64,000 nt of DNA from Imbroritus primus. GTDB lineage: Bacteria; Pseudomonadota; Gammaproteobacteria; Burkholderiales; Burkholderiaceae. The position numbers and the translations under genes are program-made. Below, one piece after another: positions 43,103 through 51,341 of the stretch. The notes under the pieces are model-generated. The model ran no database searches and was not told the DNA's origin. It was given only the letters and a program-made list of their open reading frames with translations. The stretch's first letter is position 1, and each line of letters starts with the position of its first letter. The DNA lies in the NCBI RefSeq assembly GCF_964332355.1, contig NZ_OZ201294.1:1-64000 (forward strand), given 5' to 3'.

Positions 43103-43539
43103 CTTATCGAGGTGCTCGGTGGGGAAACGCGCGAAGCAGGGCGCGCGCAAGCCGCTGGCAATGTCTGAATGGATTGCATCAATTAATCGCGATTCAGTGG
43201 GTACAATTTGCAAAAATTGTCCGATAAATCATAATGCATTGTGTCGAGCGTGGCAATCGGCGTGGGTGCGGACCGGCGTGTGGCAGTTGGTATCAGGACG
43301 CGGCACACGGGAAAACGGAGGGGTATGTGGCCACTGGGGAGGCGACGCGTGGCGGAAAGCAAGTCGTGGTGCGTGATGTCGTGCATGAGATGAGCCACAG
43401 GGTTGCGTTTGGGGCCCGATGCTCGGCCATAGGTCCGACCACGCGTGCGGCGGTGCCGGGCGCGATGACGCACGCCCGAGGAGTTTGGCGATGGCGCAAG
43501 CAGCCGGGCCGAAGCCCGGCATACCCGCGCCCGGGTCTC
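43103..43539. other. 437-bp intergenic region upstream of ligase C
   Basis: The left half is AT-rich and contains the palindrome at 43203-43220, where the ligase C promoter is expected. The right half is GC-rich and holds no accepted gene; the long open frames on either strand there are shadows of the biotin carboxylase composition. Confidence 0.45.
43203..43220. promoter_or_regulatory. Palindromic operator candidate upstream of ligase C
   Basis: ACAATTT-GCAA-AAATTGT is a perfect inverted repeat with 7-bp arms in the expected promoter region. It differs from the motif of the carboxylase regulon and from the MocR-type motif, so another regulator may act here. Confidence 0.45.
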
Positions 43540-44883
43540 TTACTGCCCGAGGATCTGCATGCCCAGTCCGGTATGCACCTCGCCGGAGGCGAAGGTGGCA
43601 TCGGCCAGGACTTTCTGCGCGAACGGAATGTTTGTCTTCACGCCTTCGATGACGGTCGCTTCCAGGGCTGCGCGCATGCCGGCGATGGCCTGGGCGCGGT
43701 CGGGGGCATGCACGATGCACTTGGCGATCATCGGATCGTAGTAGGGCGTGATGCGATTGCCTTCGCTGAAGCCGCACTCCACCCGTACGCCAGGTCCGCT
43801 CGGCAGGCGCAGCGTCTTGAGCGTGCCCGGCGACGGGTAGAAGCGCACCGGATCTTCGGCATAGATGCGCACCTCGATGGCGTGCCCGTTGATCTGCGGC
43901 TGCGACGGAATGACCTCGTTCAGGCGCGCGCCGCCCGCCAGGCGGATCTGCGCGGCGACCAGGTCGATGCCGGTGATCTCCTCGGTGACCGCGTGCTCCA
44001 CCTGCAGGCGCGTATTCATTTCGAGGAAGCTGAACAGGCCGTCGCGGTCACGCAGCGTCTCGGCGGTGCCGATCACGTCGTAGCCGCTCGCCTCCATGGC
44101 CTGCACGATGCGGTCGCCCATGGCCTCCACATCGGTGCGCGGCAGGCGCGGCGCGGGCGATTCCTCGATGACCTTCTGGTGGCGGCGCTGGATCGAGCAG
44201 TCGCGTTCGAACAGGTGGCAGGCATTGCCATGGCGGTCGGCGAGGATCTGGAACTCGATATGGCGCGGCTGCACCATCAGCTTTTCCAGGTAGATCTCGG
44301 CGCTGCCGAAGCTGCGGCCAGCCATGGAGCGGGCCTGCGTCACGGCGTTCTGCAGTTCTTCCGCCGAGTGTGCCGCGAGCATGCCGATGCCGCCGCCGCC
44401 AGCGGCAGGTTTGACGAGCACGGGAAAACCGATCTTCTCGGCGGCGGCGAGCGTCGCTGTCCAGTCCTCATCGAGCAGGCCCGAGCTCGGCGACATCGGC
44501 ATGCCGTAGCGGGCCATGGTTTCGCGGGCACGGGTCTTGTGGCCCATGGCTTCGATCCACTCCGGCGAGGGGCCGATGAAGCGTGCGCCGCTGGCATTCA
44601 CGCGGGCCGCGAAGGTGGCGTTTTCCGAGAGGAAGCCGTAACCGGGGTGCACGCCGTCCGCGCCGCTTTCCTTGATGACCTGCAACAGCAGGTCCTGGTT
44701 CAGGTAGCTCTCCAGGGGCGCGGCGGCGCCGATGGCGTAGGTCTCGTCGGCTTCCGCAAGATAAGGCAGGTCCTTGTCGGCCTCCGAGTACACCGCCACC
44801 GAGCGGATGCCCATCTGGCGCAGCGAGCGGATGACGCGGCGGGCAATCGCCCCACGGTTGGCGACGAGGATTTTCTGGAACAT
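43540..44883 (-). CDS. Biotin carboxylase subunit of an acyl-CoA carboxylase
   Basis: The 447-residue protein is a biotin carboxylase with an ATP-grasp fold. It opens MFQKILVANRGAIARRVIR, has the Gly-rich ATP loop AAGGGGIGM (most relatives have Arg or Lys where Ile stands), and ends its active site with EMNTRLQVEHAVTE. It carboxylates biotin on the carrier encoded at 50941-51162. The biotinyl domain is not fused to it, unlike LiuD or AtuF. AGGAG precedes the ATG. A perfect TATAAT (44950-44955, minus) lies upstream and a regulon motif (44928-44945) sits at the likely transcription start, suggesting repression. Confidence 0.9.
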   Translation of the reverse strand: MFQKILVANRGAIARRVIRSLRQMGIRSVAVYSEADKDLPYLAEADETYAIGAAAPLESYLNQDLLLQVIKESGADGVHPGYGFLSENATFAARVNASGARFIGPSPEWIEAMGHKTRARETMARYGMPMSPSSGLLDEDWTATLAAAEKIGFPVLVKPAAGGGGIGMLAAHSAEELQNAVTQARSMAGRSFGSAEIYLEKLMVQPRHIEFQILADRHGNACHLFERDCSIQRRHQKVIEESPAPRLPRTDVEAMGDRIVQAMEASGYDVIGTAETLRDRDGLFSFLEMNTRLQVEHAVTEEITGIDLVAAQIRLAGGARLNEVIPSQPQINGHAIEVRIYAEDPVRFYPSPGTLKTLRLPSGPGVRVECGFSEGNRITPYYDPMIAKCIVHAPDRAQAIAGMRAALEATVIEGVKTNIPFAQKVLADATFASGEVHTGLGMQILGQ

Positions 44884-44927
44884 TGCAGGTCTCCTGAAGG
44901 TGGTTCAAGCCGCTGTGGAAGCCGGCC

Positions 44928-44945
44928 AATTATTCCACATATTGC
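44928..44945. promoter_or_regulatory. Regulon motif, copy 1 (biotin carboxylase promoter)
   Basis: AATTATTCCACATATTGC lies just downstream of a perfect TATAAT on the minus strand and 45 bases before the biotin carboxylase start. It matches five other sites near the genes of this cluster. Confidence 0.6.
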
Positions 44946-45128
44946 AACTATTATAAAAACGACACTTTATTATGACCGGCGCAAATTTTGCGGTTGCACA
45001 ACGCCGGAGAAAACGATGTTCTTTTAAGTTATTGAATATAAATGTAAAACTGCGATTTTTCAGCCGATGTTGCAGTGAGACAGGGCCGCGAATCGCGTCG
45101 TTTCAACGCTATTTTAAAGTATCATATA

Positions 45129-45157
45129 TTGACATAACTAGTCTTGTTGACTAAAGT
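45129..45157 (+). promoter_or_regulatory. Promoter of the flavin reductase gene
   Basis: TTGACA (45129-45134), a 17-base spacer and TAAAGT (45152-45157). The inverted repeat TAGTC-TTGTT-GACTA (45139-45153) lies in the spacer and could be an operator. Confidence 0.5.
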
Positions 45158-45222
45158 TTTCTTAAAAGAAGATCGCCGCCAGGTGCATGGGCGCCGGTGC
45201 TGTCAAGCTGACTTGGAGAGAC

Positions 45223-45729
45223 ATGTTGAACAACGAACTGGATGCGCAGCGTTTTCGTCAGGCCCTGCGGTGCTTTGCGACCGGGGTGACGATCATTACC
45301 ACCGTCACGCCGGAAGGCGAGCCGATCGGCCTGACGGCAAATTCGTTCAACTCGGTGTCGCTCACCCCGCCGCTGGTGCTGTGGAGTCTGAACAAGCGCT
45401 CGCGCAATCTGCCTGCATTCGAAAATGCGGGGCACTACGCCATCAATATCCTGCATGCCGACCAGATGTCGCTCGCCGGCCGTTTCGCATCGCCAGTGGA
45501 GAACCGCTTCGAAGGCGTGGACTGGTATTACGGCAAGAACGGCATGCCACTGCTCGCGGGCAGCGTGGCGTGGTTCGAGTGCGCCAGCAATATGCGGCAT
45601 GAGGGCGGCGATCATCTGATCTTCATCGGCGAAGTGCTCGACACGGGGCACTCCGAAGGCACGCCGCTGCTGTATGCCAGCGGCAACTACAGCGTGCCGC
45701 ATTCGCACCCCGATCTGGCGCGCGCCTGA
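45223..45729 (+). CDS. Flavin reductase (HpaC/DIM6-NTAB family)
   Basis: This 168-residue protein starts at the ATG preceded by GGAGAG (MLNNELDAQRF). FRQALRCFATGVTIITTVTP, GLTANSFNSVSLTPPLVLWSL and FWxx-type residues are typical of the flavin reductase-like domain that supplies FMNH2 or FADH2 to two-component monooxygenases such as HpaBC, HsaAB or DszCD. No monooxygenase is directly adjacent; the acyl-CoA-dehydrogenase-fold proteins at 38429-39625 and 61122-62291 are the most likely partners in the window (inference). Confidence 0.88.
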   Translation: MLNNELDAQRFRQALRCFATGVTIITTVTPEGEPIGLTANSFNSVSLTPPLVLWSLNKRSRNLPAFENAGHYAINILHADQMSLAGRFASPVENRFEGVDWYYGKNGMPLLAGSVAWFECASNMRHEGGDHLIFIGEVLDTGHSEGTPLLYASGNYSVPHSHPDLARA

Positions 45730-45828
45730 TCCCTGTTTTATTCGCGCCGTACCGTCCCACGTTGCTCGGGATGGTGCGGCGCGTTTTCTATTTGCCCCGC
45801 GGGTTTCGCGCCGTATCGTTGTGCGTGC

Positions 45829-46677
45829 TCAGATCCACGGTGGCTGGCTGGCGAGCAGCTTGGCGAGTTGCGTGACCTCGGTGGTAAGCAGTGCCGTCAG
45901 CTCTTCGCGCCGCGTACGCATGCGTGACGACGAGGATGCGATGCTCAGGGCGACATACGGCACGCCATGCGCGAGCGGAACCACCATGCCGATGGCGCAG
46001 ATGCCAGGTGTCTGCAGTTCCTGGTTCATCCCGTAGCCCAGCTGGCGCGATTGCTCGACTGCGGTGCGCAGCGCTTCCGGCTCCTTGATCCGGTACCCTT
46101 CCAGGCGTGGCGTATTGACCTCAATGATGTGCTCGATCTCGCTATCCTCCAGCACCGTCAGCAGCGCCAGTGCGCCGGCGCCGGCGCCGAGCGGGCGGCG
46201 CGTGCCCGTGTCCAGGCTGTGGGTCTGCAAGGGGAAACTGCCTTCCACGCGGCGCAGGCAGACGGCGTCGTAGCCGCTGCGTACCATCAGGAAAATCGAA
46301 TCGCCGCTGGCCTCGGCCAGGCGGATCAGGCTGGGTTCGCAGACTTCGGCGAGCGAGTAGTGGACGGACGATGCCAGCCCCAGCGCATGGACGGCCGGGC
46401 CCAGCTTGTAATGGTTGGTGCGCGGGTCGCGCATGGTCATGCCGTAGACGCTCAGGCCCTTCATGATGCGATGCGCGGTGGCGCGCTCGATCTGCAGTTT
46501 GGCGGCGATGTCCACGAGCCGCATGCCGCGCGGGTTGTGCGCGGCGATTTCGCGCAGCACGGCGATGGCACGCTGGATGCTCTGCGTGCCTTCCGTGTAG
46601 GACGCCTGCGGCTTGGACGACCGGCGCGGCGGCACGGCGGCAAGCTCTGGAATGCATTCGGGCACGGTACGTGACAC
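45829..46677 (-). CDS. IclR-family transcriptional regulator
   Basis: The 282-residue regulator starts at a GTG (46677) with AGGAG just upstream; the frame is open further upstream but looks noncoding. An N-terminal winged helix (about 28-90; TQSIQRAIAVLREIAAHNP, then LVDIAAKLQIERATAHRIM) is followed by an IclR effector domain containing GAGAGALALLTVL and the C-terminal GICAIGMVVP. It is transcribed away from the flavin reductase and is the nearest regulator to the carboxylase and transporter genes, so it is the best candidate to bind the repeated TTCCAC motif (inference). Confidence 0.88.
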   Translation of the reverse strand: MSRTVPECIPELAAVPPRRSSKPQASYTEGTQSIQRAIAVLREIAAHNPRGMRLVDIAAKLQIERATAHRIMKGLSVYGMTMRDPRTNHYKLGPAVHALGLASSVHYSLAEVCEPSLIRLAEASGDSIFLMVRSGYDAVCLRRVEGSFPLQTHSLDTGTRRPLGAGAGALALLTVLEDSEIEHIIEVNTPRLEGYRIKEPEALRTAVEQSRQLGYGMNQELQTPGICAIGMVVPLAHGVPYVALSIASSSSRMRTRREELTALLTTEVTQLAKLLASQPPWI

Positions 46678-46798
46678 GATTTCTCCTCGCCGTGCGAATA
46701 AGTATGGCGCCGGCACGGATCGGCATGATTCGGGTAATGCAGCGGTACGGCGGTGCCATGCATGGCGCGGCGGCCGATGCACCGGCGCAGTGCTCCTT

Positions 46799-47575
46799 CT
46801 AGCGTCCTGTATAGCGCGGTGGCCGGCCTTCCGCGAAAGCGGCGCGCCCCTCCTTGCGGTCTTCGGTATCGCGCAGCAAGCCCCAGGTCTGGCGCTCGTG
46901 GCGCAGCGCCATGGGCAGCGGCATATCGCGGCCATCGCGCACCAGCCGCTTGGCGGCACGCACCGATAGCGGTGCGTTGGCGCGGATGCGGCGCGCGATG
47001 CGCAATGCCGCATCCTGCAGTTCCGCCGCTGGCACGACCTGGCTCACCAGGCCGACGCGCAGCGCGGTCTCTGCATCGATGCTGTCGCCGGTCAGCAGCA
47101 TGTACATGGCATTGGTATCGCCGATCAGGCGCGGCAGGTGCTGCGTGCCGCCCGAGCCGGGCAGGGTGCCGACGCGCACTTCCGGCAAGCCGAACTTGGC
47201 ATGCGGTGCGCAGATGCGGATGTCGGCCGCCAGCCCCAGCTCCAGCCCTCCGCCGTATGCCGAGCCATTGAAAGCACAGAGGATCGGCTTGTCGGTATCG
47301 AGGCCCGTCAGCAGCGAGTCGTTGGCGCCCGCGCCGAAGGTTTCCTGTGCGAAGGAGGTATCGGGCGGCGGGGTGTTCTTCAGGTCGGAACCGACGCAGA
47401 ATGCCTTGTCGCCTGCACCGGTAAGGATGATCACATCCACGGCCGGATCGTTCTGGAGCTGTGGCCAGAGCGCCTGGATGGCGCGCCGCATCGGATAGTC
47501 GATGGCGTTGAGCGCGGCTGGCCGGTTCAGCGTCACCAGCGCGATTCCTTCCTCAATGTGCAGGTCGACAGTCAT
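46799..47575 (-). CDS. Enoyl-CoA hydratase/isomerase
   Basis: This 258-residue crotonase-fold protein has the oxyanion-hole segments CAFNGSAYGGGLELGLAADI near residue 95 and LPEVRVGTLPGSGGTQHLPRLIG near 125, with the Glu of PEVRVG at the first hydratase Glu region and Gly-Ser where the second is expected. It may be a hydratase, isomerase or hydrolase. GAGG precedes the ATG. It follows the carboxyltransferase by 6 bases and should act on the carboxylated acyl-CoA. Confidence 0.88.
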   Translation of the reverse strand: MTVDLHIEEGIALVTLNRPAALNAIDYPMRRAIQALWPQLQNDPAVDVIILTGAGDKAFCVGSDLKNTPPPDTSFAQETFGAGANDSLLTGLDTDKPILCAFNGSAYGGGLELGLAADIRICAPHAKFGLPEVRVGTLPGSGGTQHLPRLIGDTNAMYMLLTGDSIDAETALRVGLVSQVVPAAELQDAALRIARRIRANAPLSVRAAKRLVRDGRDMPLPMALRHERQTWGLLRDTEDRKEGRAAFAEGRPPRYTGR

Positions 47576-47581
47576 GTTGCC

Positions 47582-49120
47582 TCACGGATCGATACGGTGC
47601 TTGAAGCCCGGCTTGTAGCGCGCCCTGGCGCGTGCCAGTGTGTCGATGATCACATCGCGGGTTTCACCTGGATCGATCACGTCATCGATCAGGCCCATGG
47701 CCGCGGCTTCATAGGCGCTCGATTCGGCCTCCAGCTTTTCCATGATCTCCGCACGGCGCTTGACCGGATCCTCGGCCTTGGCGAGTTCCTTGCCGTGGAC
47801 CAGTTCCACGCCCGCCTCGGGGCCCATCACATCAAAGTGTGCGGTTGGCCACGCCACGAGTTTGTCCGGGTTGGTAACGCGGCCGCCCAGTGCGATGTAC
47901 GCCAGGCCGATGGCCTTGCGGGCGACGATGGTGACACGCGGTACCGTGATGGCGCACATGGTATTGAGCAGGCGAGAGGCCAGCGACACCATGCGGTGCT
48001 TTTCGATGTCCGGTCCGACAAGGAAGCCGGGTGCATCGCCGATGAACACCAGCGGAATATGGAAGGCATCGCACATGTCGATGAACTTGCGCTGCTTTTG
48101 CGCGGTCCGCTCATCGAGCGTGCCGCCGCGCGCCATCGGATTCGAGGCGACGAAACCTACCGGATGGCCCTGGATACGGCCGAGCGCCGTCACCAGGTTG
48201 GGGCCGTAGCGCGGACGGTAGTGGAAGATTTCGCCGGCGTCGACGATGAGGGCCAGCACCTTGCGCATGTCATACGCTTGCCGGCTCGATTCCGGAATCA
48301 TGGCGCGCAGCTTTTCCTTGCCTTCTTCGGTATCGAGCAGCGCCGGACGGGGTTCGGCCACGGGCGGCAGCTCATCGCAGTTGTCCGGAAGAAAAGACAG
48401 GAAATCTCGAATGGCCTGCAGGCAGTCTTGCTCATGCTCGCCGACGTGGTCGGTCTGGCCGGTAACCGTGCTGCTGATTTCCGCGCCGCCGATCTCGTCG
48501 CTGGTGACATCGCCGCCGATGCCAACCTTGACCACCAGGGGGCCGGACATGCCCATGAAGCCTGTCTTGCTGACCAGGGTCGTGAAATCCGACTGGGCTG
48601 CGGTGAACGATGGCCCGCCAAATGCCGGACCCATGATGCCGGCGACCTGCGGAATCCGGCCCGACATGCGGAAATGATCGCCGAAGCGCGTGCCCATGGC
48701 GGCGGCCATGGCGCCATAACTCTCCTGCACACGTGCCGCGCCGGCCTCCATGAGCGCGATGAACGGTTTACCGTGGCTCAATGCAAGGGCGCGCGTACGG
48801 TTGATCTTGACCTCACCGACGCGGCCGCGCGTGCCGCCCAGTACCGTGGGATCGTCGGCCGCGACATAGACGATGCGGCCGTTGATGGTGCCATGCCCGC
48901 ATACCACGCCATCCGCCGGCGTGCGGTCCTTCAATTTGGCATGGCCGCTGTGTGCGAGGACACCCAGTTCGACGAAACTGCCCGGATCGAGCAGGGTGTC
49001 GACGCGCTCGCGCGCGGTCAGTTTGCCGGCGCTGCGCAGTTTGTCGAGTGCGGCCGGCGGGGTAGCGTTGCGGACCGCTGCGCGGCGGTGCAGTAAGTCT
49101 TCAATCCGAGTCTTGTCCAT
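47582..49120 (-). CDS. Acyl-CoA carboxylase, carboxyltransferase subunit
   Basis: The 512-residue protein has two crotonase-like halves with the family PccB/MccB layout. GVVCGHGTINGRIVYV opens the acyl-CoA site, MEAGAARVQES and MGPAFGGPSF fall in the N-half, and IVARKAIGLAYIALGG with AWPTAHFDVMGPEAGVEL in the C-half. It transfers CO2 from carboxybiotin to an acyl-CoA. Together with the biotin carboxylase and small biotinyl protein it makes a three-gene carboxylase. The substrate could be propionyl-, methylcrotonyl-, geranyl- or another acyl-CoA. A regulon motif lies 41 bases upstream. Confidence 0.88.
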   Translation of the reverse strand: MDKTRIEDLLHRRAAVRNATPPAALDKLRSAGKLTARERVDTLLDPGSFVELGVLAHSGHAKLKDRTPADGVVCGHGTINGRIVYVAADDPTVLGGTRGRVGEVKINRTRALALSHGKPFIALMEAGAARVQESYGAMAAAMGTRFGDHFRMSGRIPQVAGIMGPAFGGPSFTAAQSDFTTLVSKTGFMGMSGPLVVKVGIGGDVTSDEIGGAEISSTVTGQTDHVGEHEQDCLQAIRDFLSFLPDNCDELPPVAEPRPALLDTEEGKEKLRAMIPESSRQAYDMRKVLALIVDAGEIFHYRPRYGPNLVTALGRIQGHPVGFVASNPMARGGTLDERTAQKQRKFIDMCDAFHIPLVFIGDAPGFLVGPDIEKHRMVSLASRLLNTMCAITVPRVTIVARKAIGLAYIALGGRVTNPDKLVAWPTAHFDVMGPEAGVELVHGKELAKAEDPVKRRAEIMEKLEAESSAYEAAAMGLIDDVIDPGETRDVIIDTLARARARYKPGFKHRIDP

Positions 49121-49160
49121 GTCTCAGTGTTTTTCTGGGGCTTCACATTGTGCGAAGCAC

Positions 49161-49173
49161 GATCCATATATTG
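49161..49173. promoter_or_regulatory. Regulon motif, copy 2 (carboxyltransferase promoter)
   Basis: GATCCATATATTG, about 41 bases before the carboxyltransferase start, matches the core TCCAyATATTG. A second partial copy, AAGTGTTCCACAACT, follows at 49191-49205. Confidence 0.45.
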
Positions 49174-49310
49174 AAATGCGGAAATATCATAAGTGTTCCA
49201 CAACTCATCGTACACCATCCTCGGTAATATTGCGCATTGACATTCACCATTGAAGTTATTAGCTTTAAAGCGCATTCTTCAATGCCGTTTCATGTAGTTC
49301 TATACAACAT

Positions 49311-49328
49311 AATTATTCCACTATGTGG
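49311..49328. promoter_or_regulatory. Regulon motif, copy 3 (binding protein 1 promoter)
   Basis: AATTATTCCACTATGTGG lies 19 bases upstream of the start of binding protein 1. It shares AATTATTCCAC with the copy before biotin carboxylase and 13 of 14 bases with the reverse of the copy at 52907-52920. Confidence 0.6.
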
Positions 49329-49346
49329 TCAATGTGAGGTCGGAGC

Positions 49347-50882
49347 ATGAAAGTTAAGCGATTGGTAGGGATGATGGTGAGCGCAGCCTTGCTGGCTACG
49401 GGGGTCGCGGTTGCGGCGGACAAGACCACGCCGGCGGTCGACAAGAACACGGTGGTCGTGGCGCTGGACAAGGAGATCCAGAGTCTCGATGCGCAGGTGA
49501 CGGCGAGTGGCGATTCGCAGCGCTATGCGATGCAGATCTACGATACGCTGTATGGCTTCGATGCCAAGGGTAACGTGATTCCGCGCATGGCGGAAAACTA
49601 CAAGATGTCGCCCGATGGCCTCACCTACACCTTTACGCTGCGCAAGGGCATCAAATTCCATAACGGCGATCCTTTCACCTCGGAAGACGTGAAATATTCG
49701 ATCGAGCGCATCATTGATCCGGCTTCGAAGAGTACGCGCCGGGTCTACTTTGCGCCAGTCGTCGATAGCATCGAAACGCCGTCGCCGACCACCGTGGTGG
49801 TCAAGCTGAAGCAGCCGGACGGCGTGTTCATGAACAAGGTGGCGGGATTCCTGTTCATCGTGCCCAAGGCCTATACGTCGAAGTTGCCGACGCCCGAGGC
49901 ATTTGCCGCTGCGCCGATCGGCACCGGCCCGTACAAGGTCAAGAACAATGCCATCGGCCGCTCGCTCGAGCTGGAGCGCTTCGAGGATTTCTATGGCAAG
50001 AAGCCGGCCATCAGCAACCTGGTGTTCCGCTATATTCCCGAGCCGGCCAGCCGCGTGAATGCGCTGCTCGCGGGTGAGGTGGACATTTCCGCCATCGTGC
50101 CGCTGTCGGAAGTGGCGCGCCTGAAGAAGGATGCTGCGCTCAACGTGATTTCGAATCCGGTGTCGTCGCCGATGCACGTGCGCCTGTATACCAACGACCC
50201 GAGTACGCCGATCTACAAGCGTGAGGTCCGGCTGGCGCTGAACTATGCCATCGATGCCAACGCCATCATCAAGGGCGTATATCACGGCATTGGCGCGCCG
50301 ATGGGCACATTCATCTCCAAGTACTATCCGTACGGGCACGATCCCAGTATCAAGCCGTATGGCTACAACCCGGCCAAGGCCAAGGAGTTGCTGAAGCAGG
50401 CAGGTTACCCGAACGGCTTTACCGTCAAGCTGTACGACGCGGTGGGCTGGCCGAAGGAGCTGGCCGAGGCGCTGGTGGCGTACTGGGGCCAGGTTGGCAT
50501 CAAGGCCGAGATCAACCGTCTGGATTACGCCGCCTGGAGCCGCCTGAACAATACGCACAAGAGCGGTCCGATGACCACCACGCAGTTCACCAACGCGATC
50601 TACGACCCGATCCACCCGATCGCCGGTTCGTTCTCGAAGGAAGGCGCCTGGTCGGATTACTACAATCCGGAGGTCGAGGCGCTGATCAAGGAGCTGGACA
50701 AGACATCCGGCGCGGAAGCGCGCGGCGCGATCTTCCGCAAGATCAGCAAGCTGCTGCATGACGATGCGTCGACGGTGCTCATCACGGAGCTGTTCAACGT
50801 GTTTGCCAAGAAGAAGGATCTGAACTGGGAGGTGCAGGAGGGTTCGGGCTTCCTGAACTTCCGCAACGTGTCCTGGCGCTGA
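49347..50882 (+). CDS. Peptide-type ABC transporter binding protein 1 (family 5)
   Basis: This 511-residue periplasmic protein has a signal peptide (about 1-24, ending VAVA-AD) and the DppA/OppA family fold (SBP_bac_5), shown by GLTYTFTLRKGIKFHNGDPF near residue 95 and DYAAWSRLNNTHKSG near 393. It is paralogous to binding protein 2 at 53998. No permease is encoded directly after it, so it probably feeds the transporter encoded at 57206-61125. Members of this family also bind non-peptide ligands such as aromatic or terpenoid acids. Confidence 0.9.
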   Translation: MKVKRLVGMMVSAALLATGVAVAADKTTPAVDKNTVVVALDKEIQSLDAQVTASGDSQRYAMQIYDTLYGFDAKGNVIPRMAENYKMSPDGLTYTFTLRKGIKFHNGDPFTSEDVKYSIERIIDPASKSTRRVYFAPVVDSIETPSPTTVVVKLKQPDGVFMNKVAGFLFIVPKAYTSKLPTPEAFAAAPIGTGPYKVKNNAIGRSLELERFEDFYGKKPAISNLVFRYIPEPASRVNALLAGEVDISAIVPLSEVARLKKDAALNVISNPVSSPMHVRLYTNDPSTPIYKREVRLALNYAIDANAIIKGVYHGIGAPMGTFISKYYPYGHDPSIKPYGYNPAKAKELLKQAGYPNGFTVKLYDAVGWPKELAEALVAYWGQVGIKAEINRLDYAAWSRLNNTHKSGPMTTTQFTNAIYDPIHPIAGSFSKEGAWSDYYNPEVEALIKELDKTSGAEARGAIFRKISKLLHDDASTVLITELFNVFAKKKDLNWEVQEGSGFLNFRNVSWR

Positions 50883-50904
50883 TGTGATCGAAGCAGTTTG
50901 AAGG

Positions 50905-50927
50905 GCAGCCCGGCGATGCCGGGCTGC
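50905..50927. terminator. Hairpin between convergent genes
   Basis: GCAGCCCGGC-GAT-GCCGGGCTGC is a perfect 10-bp stem with a 3-base loop, lying between binding protein 1 and the biotinyl carrier. There is no long T run. Confidence 0.6.
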
Positions 50928-50940
50928 AGCAGTACCGCGG

Positions 50941-51162
50941 TCAGACTTCCAGGATGGCCGTGACGTCGCCTTCGCCGATGCTGTCGCCTTCGGCTACCCG
51001 GATCTCCGTGACGCGTCCACCGCGTGGAGCGACCACCGGGATTTCCATCTTCATGGACTCGACGAATACGAGCGGATCATCTTCCGCCACGTGATCGCCG
51101 ATGTTGACCGTGACCTTGCATACCGTCCCCGTGATTTCTGATTTGACTTCGTAGGTCGCCAT
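50941..51162 (-). CDS. Small biotinyl carrier protein
   Basis: The 73-residue protein is a bare biotinyl domain: two short beta repeats around ESMKMEIPV near residue 35, where the Lys between the two Met residues is biotinylated. It lacks the N-terminal extension of AccB (BCCP). Such small carriers serve acyl-CoA carboxylases with separate subunits. Here it would shuttle carboxybiotin between the proteins at 43540-44883 and 47582-49120. GGAGG precedes the ATG. A regulon motif lies 23 bases upstream. Confidence 0.88.
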   Translation of the reverse strand: MATYEVKSEITGTVCKVTVNIGDHVAEDDPLVFVESMKMEIPVVAPRGGRVTEIRVAEGDSIGEGDVTAILEV

Positions 51163-51184
51163 GGCTCCTCCGCTGGTTAGTATT

Positions 51185-51200
51185 CAATATATGGAATTAT
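51185..51200. promoter_or_regulatory. Regulon motif, copy 4 (biotinyl carrier promoter)
   Basis: CAATATATGGAATTAT; its reverse complement ATAATTCCATATATTG matches the biotin carboxylase copy at 14 of 16 bases. It lies 23 bases before the biotinyl carrier start. Confidence 0.6.
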
Positions 51201-51313
51201 AACAAAACTGCCTTGCCTGCATATGGTAGCGCAAGGCTCTCTATCTGGTAAGGGAAATTCGCATCATGCGGAAGTTATGCAAGAGTGCTATGCTTTCTTT
51301 TCATGATAATAAA

Positions 51314-51329
51314 GACCAATATGTGGACT
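51314..51329. promoter_or_regulatory. Regulon motif, copy 5 (FAD dehydrogenase promoter)
   Basis: The reverse complement contains AGTCCACATATTGG, matching copy 1 at 12 of 14 bases. It ends just before the ribosome site of the FAD dehydrogenase gene, a position where binding would block transcription. Confidence 0.6.
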
Positions 51330-51341
51330 TAAGGAGACGAG

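Larger units (their letters stand above)
44884..45222. other. 339-bp divergent promoter region between biotin carboxylase and flavin reductase
   Basis: This AT-rich gap holds the biotin carboxylase -10 box and operator-like motif on the left and a TTGACA-17-TAAAGT promoter with a small palindrome on the right. No gene was found in it. Confidence 0.55.

Noticed and set aside
43234..45027. A 597-codon open frame on the plus strand
   Set aside because: It is antisense to the well supported biotin carboxylase gene; long antisense frames are common in such GC-rich DNA and its translation is low-complexity.
43540..49120. Assignment of the carboxylase genes to the leucine (liu) or geranyl (atu) pathway
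   Set aside because: Those pathways use a fused biotin carboxylase/carrier and a canonical gene order with isovaleryl- or citronellyl-CoA dehydrogenase alongside; here the carrier is separate and the partners differ.
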